The notes beneath the pieces were generated by a model. The model worked only from the letters and a program-made list of their open reading frames with translations. It had not been told where the DNA came from and did no database searches. The translations under genes were made by a program, and so were the position numbers. Below, one piece after another: positions 46,860-54,710 of a stretch of 64,000 nucleotides of DNA (positions are counted from its first letter, which is position 1; every line of letters starts with the position of its first letter). The stretch lies in contig NZ_BLLN01000005.1 of the NCBI RefSeq assembly GCF_011170125.1, positions 1,922,001 through 1,986,000 on the forward strand. The letters run 5' to 3'. Source of the stretch: Streptomyces diastaticus subsp. diastaticus (lineage in GTDB: Bacteria > Actinomycetota > Actinomycetes > Streptomycetales > Streptomycetaceae).

Positions 46860-47777
46860 TCACGGCGCCAGCGGCAGCACACCGGCACCCGACAGGTCGA
46901 GTGCCAGCCGATTCGCGGCCCAGCCGTCCCCGGCCAGGCGGGCGACCTTCTCCGCCGCGCCGTCCGTGGCGAAGGCCAGTACGGTCGGTCCCGCGCCGGA
47001 GATGACCGCCGGGACGCCGTCCGCCCGCAGCCGCTCCACGAGAGCGGTGCTGTCGGGCATGGCGGGCGCCCGGTACTCCTGGTGCAGCCGGTCCTCGGTG
47101 GCGGCCAGCAGCAGCTCGGGGCGCCTGGTCAGGGCCTCGACGAGCAGCGCGGCGCGGCCCGCGTTGGCGGCGGCGTCGACGTGCGGGACGGTGCGCGGCA
47201 GCAGGCCGCGGGCGGTCTCGGTGAGGACGGGCCTGCCGGGGACGAAGACGACCGGCACCACCGAGGGGTCGGGCTCCATCCGGATGGCGCGGGCGGCTCC
47301 GGAGTCCGTCCACGCCAGGGTGAATCCGCCGAGCAGGCAGGCCGCGACGTTGTCGGGGTGGCCCTCGATCTCGGTGGCGAGTTCCAGCAGCGCCGCGTCG
47401 TCGAGCTTGGCCTCGGCGCCTATCGTCACGGCGCGGGCGGCGACGATGCCGGCGCAGATGGCGGCGGAGGAGGAGCCGAGGCCCCGGCCGTGCGGGATGC
47501 GGTTGGCGCAGACGATCTCCAGTCCGCGCGGCTGTCCGCCGAGGAGGTCGAAGGCGGTGCGCATCGACCGTACGAGCAGGTGGTCCTCGTCACGGGGCAG
47601 CGTCTCGCTGCCTTCGCCCGCGATGTCGACGTGCAGCCCGGAGTCGGCCACGCGGACGACCACGTCGTCGTAGAGCCCCAGCGACAGGCCGAAGGCGTCG
47701 TAGCCCGGTCCGAGGTTGGCGCTGGTGGCGGGGACGCGCACCCGGACGGCGGCGGCTCGGAAGGCGGGACCGGCCAT
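46860..47777 (-). CDS. thrB: Homoserine kinase
   Basis: 305-residue GHMP kinase phosphorylating homoserine for threonine synthesis. ATP loop PHGRGLGSSSAA (95-106), N-terminal VPATSANLGPGYDAFG, and C-terminal ISGAGPTVLAF. ATG 47777 is 13 bases from AAGGAG, rather far. A 20-bp terminator lies between thrC and thrB, so thrB probably has its own promoter. Confidence 0.94.
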   Translation of the reverse strand: MAGPAFRAAAVRVRVPATSANLGPGYDAFGLSLGLYDDVVVRVADSGLHVDIAGEGSETLPRDEDHLLVRSMRTAFDLLGGQPRGLEIVCANRIPHGRGLGSSSAAICAGIVAARAVTIGAEAKLDDAALLELATEIEGHPDNVAACLLGGFTLAWTDSGAARAIRMEPDPSVVPVVFVPGRPVLTETARGLLPRTVPHVDAAANAGRAALLVEALTRRPELLLAATEDRLHQEYRAPAMPDSTALVERLRADGVPAVISGAGPTVLAFATDGAAEKVARLAGDGWAANRLALDLSGAGVLPLAP

Positions 47778-48120
47778 CGCTTTGATGACTCTCCTTGTGA
47801 CAGCGATACGTGCGGGACGTACGGGTTGTTCGGCGGGCTGGGGCGCGGCGCGCGGCGTTGGTGTCTGGCGGGACTCTGGCGGGATCTCGGCGGTGTCTTC
47901 CCGTCGGCGGGGGCGGACGCGCACCCGGCTGCGGAATCACCCGTGGCCAACACGGCGGCAGCACTCCGACTCGGGCGGCGACGCGGGTTGGTACAGCCTA
48001 TCGAAGGAAGGTTGCCTGGCGACACAGGGCGCACGGGAGGCGCACGATGCGTGTCGTGGGGACCGTTGTGCACCCGTTCCGCACGCTTTCACGGCGTACG
48101 CCCGGCCCGGCCACCCTCTT
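47778..48120. other. Gap upstream of thrB
   Basis: 343 bp between the thrC terminator and thrB; presumably the thrB promoter region. No repeat, operator or small gene stands out. Confidence 0.35.
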
Positions 48121-48173
48121 CGCCACGTCCGCGGCCGGTCGCGCCCGGGGGCGGACCGGCCGCGGACGTGGCG
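48121..48173 (-). terminator. thrC terminator, 20-bp perfect stem
   Basis: Arms 48121-48140 and 48154-48173 are perfectly complementary; the 13-base loop can pair further. Nine bases after the thrC stop. Confidence 0.85.
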
Positions 48174-48182
48174 GTACGGGGA

Positions 48183-49241
48183 TTACGCGAGCCCGAGACG
48201 CTCGGCGGCGGCCGCGGCGTCGACCGGGACGGTGAGCGGCTGCGGGGCCCCGGCGACGGCCCAGTCGGGGTCCTTCAGGCCGTTGCCGGTCACCGTGCAG
48301 ACGATGCGCTGGCCCGGGTCGACCTTGCCCTGCTCGGCGGCCTTGAGCAGCCCGGCCACCGAGGCGGCCGACGCCGGCTCCACGAAGACGCCTTCCTGCG
48401 AGGCCAACAGGCGGTAGGCCGAAAGGATCTGACGGTCGGTCACCTCGTCGATGAACCCGCCCGACTCGTCGCGCGCCTGGACGGCGTACTCCCAGGAGGC
48501 CGGGTTGCCGATCCGGATGGCGGTGGCGATGGTCGCCGGGTCCTTGACGACCTCGCCGCGGACCAGCGGCGCCGAGCCGGAGGCCTGGAAGCCCCACATG
48601 CGCGGCGTACGGGTCGAGACGGCGTCGGCGGCGTACTCGCGGTACCCGCGCCAGTAGGCGGTGATGTTGCCCGCGTTGCCGACGGGCAGGACGTGGATGT
48701 CGGGGGCGTCCCCGAGGAAGTCGACGATCTCGAAGGCGGCGGTCTTCTGGCCCTCGATGCGCACCGGGTTGACCGAGTTGACCAGCGCCACCGGGTACTG
48801 CTCGGAGAGCGCGCGGGCCAGCGTCAGGCAGTCGTCGAAGTTGCCGTCGACCTGGAGGATCTTGGCGCCGTGCACGAGGGCCTGGCCCATCTTGCCGAGG
48901 GCGATCTTGCCCTGCGGGACGAGGACGGCGCTGACCATCCCGGCCCGTACCGCGTAGGCGGCGGCCGAGGCGGAGGTGTTGCCCGTGGAGGCGCAGATGA
49001 CCGCCTTCGCACCTTCCTCCTTGGCCTTGCTGATGGCCATGGTCATGCCCCGGTCCTTGAAGGAGCCGGTGGGGTTGGCCCCCTCGACCTTCAGGTGGAC
49101 CTCGCACCCGGTGCGCTCGGAGAGCACCTGCGCGGGGACGAGCGGCGTCCCGCCCTCACGGAGCGTGACCACCGGCGTCGTGTCGGAGACGGGCAGCCGG
49201 TCCCGGTATTCCTCGATGATTCCGCGCCACTGGTGGGTCAT
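48183..49241 (-). CDS. thrC: Threonine synthase
   Basis: 352-residue PLP enzyme converting O-phosphohomoserine to threonine. PLP lysine Lys62 in [25 protein letters not shown] phosphate-binding loop; [12 protein letters not shown]. Short bacterial type. It starts six bases after the hom stop, so hom-thrC form an operon. Confidence 0.96.
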   Translation of the reverse strand: MTHQWRGIIEEYRDRLPVSDTTPVVTLREGGTPLVPAQVLSERTGCEVHLKVEGANPTGSFKDRGMTMAISKAKEEGAKAVICASTGNTSASAAAYAVRAGMVSAVLVPQGKIALGKMGQALVHGAKILQVDGNFDDCLTLARALSEQYPVALVNSVNPVRIEGQKTAAFEIVDFLGDAPDIHVLPVGNAGNITAYWRGYREYAADAVSTRTPRMWGFQASGSAPLVRGEVVKDPATIATAIRIGNPASWEYAVQARDESGGFIDEVTDRQILSAYRLLASQEGVFVEPASAASVAGLLKAAEQGKVDPGQRIVCTVTGNGLKDPDWAVAGAPQPLTVPVDAAAAAERLGLA

Positions 49242-49247
49242 TGCTGG

Positions 49248-50540
49248 TTACTCTCCTTCAACCCGCATGATGCTCGCGACACCGCGGACGGTGTCGAGGT
49301 TCCGCAGCGCCTCGACGGTTCCGCTCAGGGCGGCGTCGTGAGCGCGGTGAGTGACGACGACGAGGCTGGCCTCGCCGTCCTTGCCCGACTGGCGCACCGT
49401 GTCGATGGAGACGCCGTGCTCGGCGAAGACCGTCGCCACCTGGGCGAGGACACCCGGCTTGTCGGCCACGTCGAGGCTGATGTGGTACCGCGTGACCACC
49501 TTGCCCATGGGGCTGACGGGCAGCCGGGTGTACGCGGACTCGCCGGGGCCGCGCGAGGCGGCGAGCCGGTTGCGGCAGACGGCGACCAGGTCGCCGAGGA
49601 CGGCGGAGGCGGTCGGCGCGCCGCCCGCGCCGGGGCCGTAGAACATGAGCTGCCCGGCGGCCTCGGACTCCACGAAGACGGCGTTGTACGCCTCGCGGAC
49701 GGAGGCCAGCGGGTGGGAGAGCGGGATCATCGCGGGGTGCACCCGGGCGGTGACCGACTCTCCGTCGGCGGCCCGCTCGCAGATGGCGAGGAGCTTGATG
49801 GTGCAGCCCATCCGCCGGGCCGAGGCGATGTCGGCGGCGGTGACCTCGGTCATGCCCTCGCGGTAGACGTCGTCGAGGCGGACCCGGGTGTGGAAGGCGA
49901 TCCCGGCGAGGATGGCCGCCTTGGCGGCGGCGTCGAAGCCCTCGACGTCGGCGGTGGGGTCGGCCTCGGCGTACCCGAGCGCGGTGGCCTCGTCCAGCGC
50001 CTCCTGGTACCCGGCGCCGGTGGAGTCCATCTTGTCGAGGATGAAGTTGGTGGTGCCGTTGACGATGCCGAGGACACGGTTGACCTTGTCGCCGGCGAGG
50101 GACTCGCGCAGCGGGCGGATCAGCGGGATGGCTCCGGCGACGGCGGCCTCGTAGTAGAGGTCCCGGCCGTTCACCTCGGCGGCGGCGTGCAGGGCGGCGC
50201 CGTCCTGGGCGAGCAGCGCCTTGTTGGCCGAGACGACCGAGGCGCCGTGCTCGAAGGCGGTGGTGATGAGGGTGCGGGCGGGCTCGATACCACCGATCAC
50301 CTCGACCACCACGTCGATGTCGCCGCGTTTGACCAGCGCCGTCGCGTCGGTCGTGACCAGGGAGGGGTCGATGCCCTCCCGGACCCGGTCCGGGCGGCGG
50401 ACGGCGACTCCGGCCAGTTCGACCGGGGCGCCGATCCGCGCGGCGAGGTCGGCGGCATGCGTCGTCATGATGCGCGCCACCTCGGAGCCGACCACCCCGC
50501 ACCCAAGGAGCGCCACCTTCAGCGGACGCGCACGCATCAT
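49248..50540 (-). CDS. hom: Homoserine dehydrogenase
   Basis: 430 residues: NAD(P)-binding GCGVVGSEVARIM at the N-terminus, catalytic domain with GIVNGTTNFIL and GYAEADPTADVEG, and a C-terminal ACT domain (ISLDVADKPGVLAQVATVF) that mediates threonine feedback inhibition. Start ATG 50540 or 50537; no strong ribosome-binding site separates them from ATG 50558. Monofunctional, no aspartokinase part. Confidence 0.95.
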   Translation of the reverse strand: MMRARPLKVALLGCGVVGSEVARIMTTHAADLAARIGAPVELAGVAVRRPDRVREGIDPSLVTTDATALVKRGDIDVVVEVIGGIEPARTLITTAFEHGASVVSANKALLAQDGAALHAAAEVNGRDLYYEAAVAGAIPLIRPLRESLAGDKVNRVLGIVNGTTNFILDKMDSTGAGYQEALDEATALGYAEADPTADVEGFDAAAKAAILAGIAFHTRVRLDDVYREGMTEVTAADIASARRMGCTIKLLAICERAADGESVTARVHPAMIPLSHPLASVREAYNAVFVESEAAGQLMFYGPGAGGAPTASAVLGDLVAVCRNRLAASRGPGESAYTRLPVSPMGKVVTRYHISLDVADKPGVLAQVATVFAEHGVSIDTVRQSGKDGEASLVVVTHRAHDAALSGTVEALRNLDTVRGVASIMRVEGE

Positions 50541-50607
50541 CCGACCCACGCCTTTCATCGGAGCCGCAGCTCTCGGGAATCCATCAGTCGCTCCAGTCTC
50601 GCCCACC

Positions 50608-50637
50608 CATCCGGACTTTCCGCAGAAAGTCCGGATG
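50608..50637 (-). terminator. lysA terminator
   Basis: Perfect 13-bp stem (50608-50620 with 50625-50637), CGCA-type loop, 17 bases after the lysA stop and upstream of hom; arms are less G+C-rich than other hairpins here. Confidence 0.8.
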
Positions 50638-50654
50638 ATGAGACGAGTATTTCA

Positions 50655-52046
50655 TCAGCCGACATCGAGCCGCAGGAGATCCTCCTCCGTCTCCCGGCGC
50701 ACGACAACCCGTGCCGAGCCCTCGTCCACCGCGACCACGGGCGGTCGCAACGCGTGGTTGTAGTTGCTGGCCATGGAGCGGCAGTAGGCGCCGGTGGCCG
50801 GCACGGCGAGCAGGTCACCCGGCGCGACGTCCGCCGGGAGGAACGCGTCGCGCACCACGATGTCGCCACTCTCACAGTGCTTGCCGACCACCCGTACCAG
50901 CATCGGCCCGGCGTCGGAGGTGCGCGAGGCGAGCGAGACGGTGTACTCGGCGTCGTAGAGCGCCGTGCGGATGTTGTCCGACATCCCGCCGTCGACCGAG
51001 ACGTACGTCCGCAGGCCCTCCAACGGCTTGACGGTCCCCACCTCGTACAGCGTGAAGGCGGTCGGCCCGACGATCGCGCGGCCCGGCTCCACCGAGATGC
51101 GCGGGGTGGCGAGCCCGGCGGCCTCGCACTCACGGGTGACGATCTCGCCGAGCGCCTTGGCGATCTCGTGCGGCTCGCGCGGATCGTCGTCGGAGGTGTA
51201 CGCGATACCGAGGCCGCCGCCGAGGTCGATCTCGGGGAGTTCGACGCCGTGCTCGTCGCGGACCTCGGCGAGCAGTCGCACGACGCGGCGCGCGGAGACC
51301 TCGAAACCGGCCATGTCGAAGATCTGCGAGCCGATGTGCGAGTGGATGCCGATGAGTTCCAGCCCGTCGAGCTTCAGCGCCCGGCGGACCGCCTCGGCGG
51401 CCTGGCCGCCGGCCAGCGCGATGCCGAACTTCTGGTCCTCGTGGGCGGTGGCGATGAACTCGTGGGTGTGCGCCTCGACGCCGACCGTGACCCGGATCTG
51501 CACCGGCTGGCGCACGCCCAGTTCGTCGGCGATGTGCGCGACGCGGACGATCTCCTCGAAGGAGTCCAGCACGATCCGGCCGACGCCCGCCTCGACGGCC
51601 CGGCGGATCTCGGCGGGCGTCTTGTTGTTGCCGTGGAAGGCGATCCGGGCGGCCGGCATCCCGGCGTCCAGCGCGGTGGCCAGTTCACCGCCGGAGCAGA
51701 CGTCGAGGTTGAGCCCCTCCTCGTGCAGCCAGCGCACGACGGCGCGGGAGAGGAAGGCCTTGCCGGCGTAGAAGACGTCGGCCTCGCTGCCGAAGGCCTC
51801 GCGCCAGGCGCGGCAGCGGGCCCGGAAGTCGCTCTCGTCGAGGAAGAAGGCGGGGGTGCCGAACTCCTCGGCGAGCCGGGTCACCGGCAGCCCGCCGACG
51901 CTCAGTGCGCCGTCCTCGTCGCGGCGGACGGTACGCGCCCACACCTTGGGGTCGAGGGCGTTGAGGTCCTCGGCGGGGGCGCTGTAGTGGCCCTCGGGCA
52001 GGACGTCGCCGTGGCGGGGCCCGGCGGGGTGGGCGGAACGGCTCAT
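50655..52046 (-). CDS. lysA: Diaminopimelate decarboxylase
   Basis: 463-residue PLP enzyme making L-lysine from meso- or LL-derived diaminopimelate. PLP lysine Lys96 in [27 protein letters not shown], and active-site CESGD near the C-terminus. ATG 52046 with GAGAGAG upstream. Follows nrtL by 19 bases, so they share a transcript. Confidence 0.95.
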   Translation of the reverse strand: MSRSAHPAGPRHGDVLPEGHYSAPAEDLNALDPKVWARTVRRDEDGALSVGGLPVTRLAEEFGTPAFFLDESDFRARCRAWREAFGSEADVFYAGKAFLSRAVVRWLHEEGLNLDVCSGGELATALDAGMPAARIAFHGNNKTPAEIRRAVEAGVGRIVLDSFEEIVRVAHIADELGVRQPVQIRVTVGVEAHTHEFIATAHEDQKFGIALAGGQAAEAVRRALKLDGLELIGIHSHIGSQIFDMAGFEVSARRVVRLLAEVRDEHGVELPEIDLGGGLGIAYTSDDDPREPHEIAKALGEIVTRECEAAGLATPRISVEPGRAIVGPTAFTLYEVGTVKPLEGLRTYVSVDGGMSDNIRTALYDAEYTVSLASRTSDAGPMLVRVVGKHCESGDIVVRDAFLPADVAPGDLLAVPATGAYCRSMASNYNHALRPPVVAVDEGSARVVVRRETEEDLLRLDVG

Positions 52047-52065
52047 GATGCGGTCTCTCTCACGG

Positions 52066-53037
52066 TCACAGGTGGTCGGGTGCGCTGATGCCGAGCAGGG
52101 ACAGGCCGCCGGCCAGCACCGTCCCGGCGGCTTCGGCGAGCGCGAGCCGGGCGCGGTGGGCGGCCCCGGGTTTCTCCCCGCCACGGGGCAGCACGTCGCA
52201 GGCGTCGTGGAAGTCGAAGAAGGCGTCGGCGAGCGTCACCAGCCGCCGCGCGAGCCGGTCGGGCGCCCCCTTGCGCGCGGCCGCCGCGAGCACCGCCGGC
52301 TGCTCCCCGAGCAGCCCCGCGAGCACCCGCGCGCCGGCCTCCGGCACGGGCCCGGCCTCGGGCACGAGGCCGAGCGCGGCCCCGTTGCCCACCAGCGCCC
52401 GGGCACGTGCGTGCGCGTACCGCACCCGGAACAGCGGATTACGCGCCCGCTGCTCCAGCACCTCGACGCCGTGCGGCAGGTCGTGCGGCGCGGGGTGCAG
52501 CAGCGCCCAGCGCGACCCGTCGGCCCCCAGCACAGCCTCGTCCCGCCCCGCACCGGCGGGCACCGGCGCGGCTCCCCCGCCCCGCACACTCCCACCCTGC
52601 GCCCGCACCAGCCGCCCGGCCGCCTCGGCGACGACCCGCGCCCGCAGCTCACTCCCGTCCGGTACGGCGACGGGCCCGGCCTCGCGCAGCGCGTCCCCCC
52701 AGCCGTACGCCTCGCCCTCATCACCGATCCGCGCGACCAGAGCACCGACGGAATCCCCCGCCAGCGTCACGTTCAGGAACCCGGGCCCGGTCACCTCGAC
52801 CCCGGCGACGCCCGGCTCGGCGGCCAGCCTGCTGCGCAGCACCTCGGCGACCTCGCGCGGCGGCCGCCCGGCCTCCCTGGCCAGCCGCAACGCCACATTG
52901 CTCGCCCACTCCCCCACCCCACCGGGCCCAGGCCGCTCGACCACCACCCGCTCGGGCACGGCGACCGCCAGCTCTCCCCCGTCCACGGCGGAACGCACCG
53001 CGCTGAGCACGGCACGGGAGAGGTCGGCGGGAGTCAC
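52066..53037 (-). CDS. nrtL: ArgS-related anticodon-binding protein (NrtL)
   Basis: 323 residues resembling arginyl-tRNA synthetase with its catalytic core removed. Residues 1-115 match the ArgS N-terminal tRNA-binding domain ([33 protein letters not shown]). The C-terminal half is a DALR anticodon-binding domain ([16 protein letters not shown]). HIGH and KMSKS motifs are absent, so it cannot charge tRNA by itself. GTG 53037 has no ribosome-binding site and may be leaderless. Co-transcribed with lysA; a tRNA-Arg gene lies 1.2 kb away. Role unknown. Confidence 0.85.
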   Translation of the reverse strand: MTPADLSRAVLSAVRSAVDGGELAVAVPERVVVERPGPGGVGEWASNVALRLAREAGRPPREVAEVLRSRLAAEPGVAGVEVTGPGFLNVTLAGDSVGALVARIGDEGEAYGWGDALREAGPVAVPDGSELRARVVAEAAGRLVRAQGGSVRGGGAAPVPAGAGRDEAVLGADGSRWALLHPAPHDLPHGVEVLEQRARNPLFRVRYAHARARALVGNGAALGLVPEAGPVPEAGARVLAGLLGEQPAVLAAAARKGAPDRLARRLVTLADAFFDFHDACDVLPRGGEKPGAAHRARLALAEAAGTVLAGGLSLLGISAPDHL

Positions 53038-53087
53038 AGGGCAAGGGTAGGGAGACGGGGGGCGAAGAGGCGAATTGGTTCCGGATG

Positions 53088-53530
53088 GTGGGCTCGGCTG
53101 CGGCGCCGGCCCATGCCTCGGGGGCGTCTCCTGGAGGTGGGCTCGGCTGCGGCGAGGTCCGTGCCGACGGCGTCCAGGGGTGGGCTCGTCTCCGGCGGGC
53201 ACGGCGCCGGAGGCGTTCGAGGGGCTCGGCGCCGACGGGCTCGGCGCCGACGGCATTCCAGGGGCTCGTCTCCGGCGGATGAGAGCCGGAGGCGCCCCGA
53301 AGAGAGGGCGGGCGCGTCCGGCGCGGTCGATCGCGGCGGCGTTCGGAGGGTGGCTCGACTCCGGCGGGGCAGGTCTCCGCGGCACCCGAGGGGGCGGCTC
53401 TCCCCCGACGGCCTGGTCCGGGCGGCGCCCGAAGGGGCCGGCCCGTCTCCGGCGGGCTCAGTCCCGGTGGGGTCCCCAGGAGAGCCTGTCCGTCTGCGAC
53501 GGGCTCAGTCCCCAGCTCGGTCCAAGGGGT
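53088..53530. repeat. Array of degenerate GC-rich repeats
   Basis: 593-bp gene-free interval (53038-53630) dominated by variants of GTGGGCTCGGCTGCGGCG (53088-53105, 53137-53154), with GTGGGCTCGTCTCCGGCG at 53180 and a related copy at 53261. GGGCTCGGCGCCGAC is repeated in direct tandem at 53222-53236 and 53237-53251. Weaker copies continue to about 53530. Neither strand shows coding character. It is the upstream region of nrtL-lysA. Confidence 0.65.
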
Positions 53531-53630
53531 GCGTGCTCTCCCGAGGGGGAACTCCCGCATGGGCGCTTCGGAGGGCGGTGGGGCTCCGCCACGGGCGGGC
53601 CCGCAACGGCAGAGGAACCTCCGGCACACC

Positions 53631-54089
53631 TCAGCCCTGCGTACTACGCCCGGCCCCTTCGGGGAACTCGCCTTCGTCCTCGTCGTCCCTGTCGCCGGGG
53701 TCCACGGGCCCGGGCGCCTGGCGCCGCTCCCGCAACTGTCCGACGACCCGCACCAGTTCCTGGGGGTCGAACGGCTTGGCCAGGAACGCGTCCACCTCGG
53801 CATCGGCCGCCCCCTGCGCGCCGCCGCCCCCGTCGCACCCGCTGACCATCAGGATCGGCAGGTCCCGCGTCCGCTCGTCGGCCCGCAGGCGGGCGGCGGT
53901 CCGTATCCCGTCCAGCCTCGGCATGACCACGTCCAGCGTCACGACGTCCGGCCGCACCCGGTGCACCATGTCCAGGCAGTCGGCACCGTCGACCGCGGTC
54001 ACCACCTCGAAGCCCTCCAGCTCCAGGTTGACCCTGATCAGTTGCCGAATCACCTTGTTGTCGTCGACGACAAGCACTCGGCCGCACAT
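53631..54089 (-). CDS. Orphan single-domain response regulator
   Basis: 152 residues: a CheY-like receiver (VLVVDDNKVIRQLI; phospho-acceptor Asp53 in VVTLDVVMP; Lys in FLAKPFDPQEL) and a 30-residue acidic tail (DPGDRDDEDEGE) without DNA-binding domain. ATG 54089 with GAGG ten bases upstream; GTG 54098 possible. No kinase nearby, so its partner is unknown; such proteins often act by protein contact. Confidence 0.85.
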   Translation of the reverse strand: MCGRVLVVDDNKVIRQLIRVNLELEGFEVVTAVDGADCLDMVHRVRPDVVTLDVVMPRLDGIRTAARLRADERTRDLPILMVSGCDGGGGAQGAADAEVDAFLAKPFDPQELVRVVGQLRERRQAPGPVDPGDRDDEDEGEFPEGAGRSTQG

Positions 54090-54253
54090 GCCCGGCACAC
54101 CTCAGAGAGTAGGACGCCCCCTCCCCCGCCGCCCCCGTTTTCCCCACTTCCGCCCGCGAGGGTGACCTTCCTCCACCCCACCCTGAAACCCGTTCCGACC
54201 CACCCCCGACAAGCTGGTAGTGTTCAACCCGTCGCCGAGCAACACCGGCGGAC

Positions 54254-54325
54254 GCCCCCGTAGCTCAGGGGATAGAGCAACGGCCTCCGGAGCCGTGTGC
54301 GCAGGTTCGAATCCTGCCGGGGGCA
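54254..54325 (+). tRNA. tRNA-Arg, anticodon CCG
   Basis: 72-base cloverleaf: acceptor GCCCCCG/CGGGGGC, D-arm GCTC/GAGC, anticodon stem ACGGC/GCCGT with loop CTCCGGA (anticodon CCG, reads CGG), T-arm GCAGG-TTCGAAT-CCTGC, discriminator A. CCA is not encoded. Promoter-like TAGTGT lies about 35 bases upstream. It marks the boundary of the accessory island. Confidence 0.96.
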
Positions 54326-54343
54326 CCTTGCATGAGGTGCCCA

Positions 54344-54383
54344 AAGACCCCGTCACCAGCGGAAACGCTGAGGCCGGGGTCTT
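54344..54383 (+). terminator. Terminator after tRNA-Arg
   Basis: Outer 9-bp stem AAGACCCCG/CGGGGTCTT (54344-54352, 54375-54383) enclosing CAGCG-GAAA-CGCTG, a GNRA-capped inner stem. Confidence 0.8.
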
Positions 54384-54710
54384 CGCGTATGCAGGGCAGG
54401 AGCAGCCACGTCCAACTCCCCACCCGGATTCGGGCACGGCAACCCGCCGTTCTCCGCCGACACCCCGACCTAGTCTCCCAGTCACGTGCTCCTCGCCCGC
54501 CCAGAAGTCGCCGACGGCAATGCCCCGACCTCCCGGCAGGCGACCATCACGACGGCGCCCGGGCCCGGCTCGGCCCCCAGCGCCCGGCCGGCCGGGGCCG
54601 AAGCCCCCGCAGCCGGCGAGCTTGGCGGGGCAGCTCCTGCCCCGCCCCGCAGCTGGAGCCCGCCGCTCGGGTGGCTGACTGCATGGGGGCTGCGGAGCCT
54701 GAGCGACCGG
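54384..54710. other. Junction between tRNA-Arg and the defence island
   Basis: 327 bp without a convincing gene; includes a GGGGC/GCCCC hairpin at 54594-54607, a possible helicase-gene terminator. No integrase or obvious repeat of the tRNA 3' end is visible here. Confidence 0.45.

Noticed and set aside
46845..52088. 1747-codon open frame on the plus strand
   Set aside because: It runs antisense to thrB, thrC, hom and lysA, whose protein motifs are unmistakable; long antisense frames are expected in very G+C-rich DNA.
53088..53530. CRISPR array
   Set aside because: Units are degenerate, without constant repeats, equal spacers or cas genes nearby.
53075..53845. 256-codon plus-strand frame in the repeat array
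   Set aside because: Product is Gly/Arg/Pro low complexity generated by the repeats and it runs into the antisense of the response regulator.
54384..54710. Integrase or att repeat beside the tRNA
   Set aside because: No integrase frame and no second copy of the tRNA 3' end could be found within the window.
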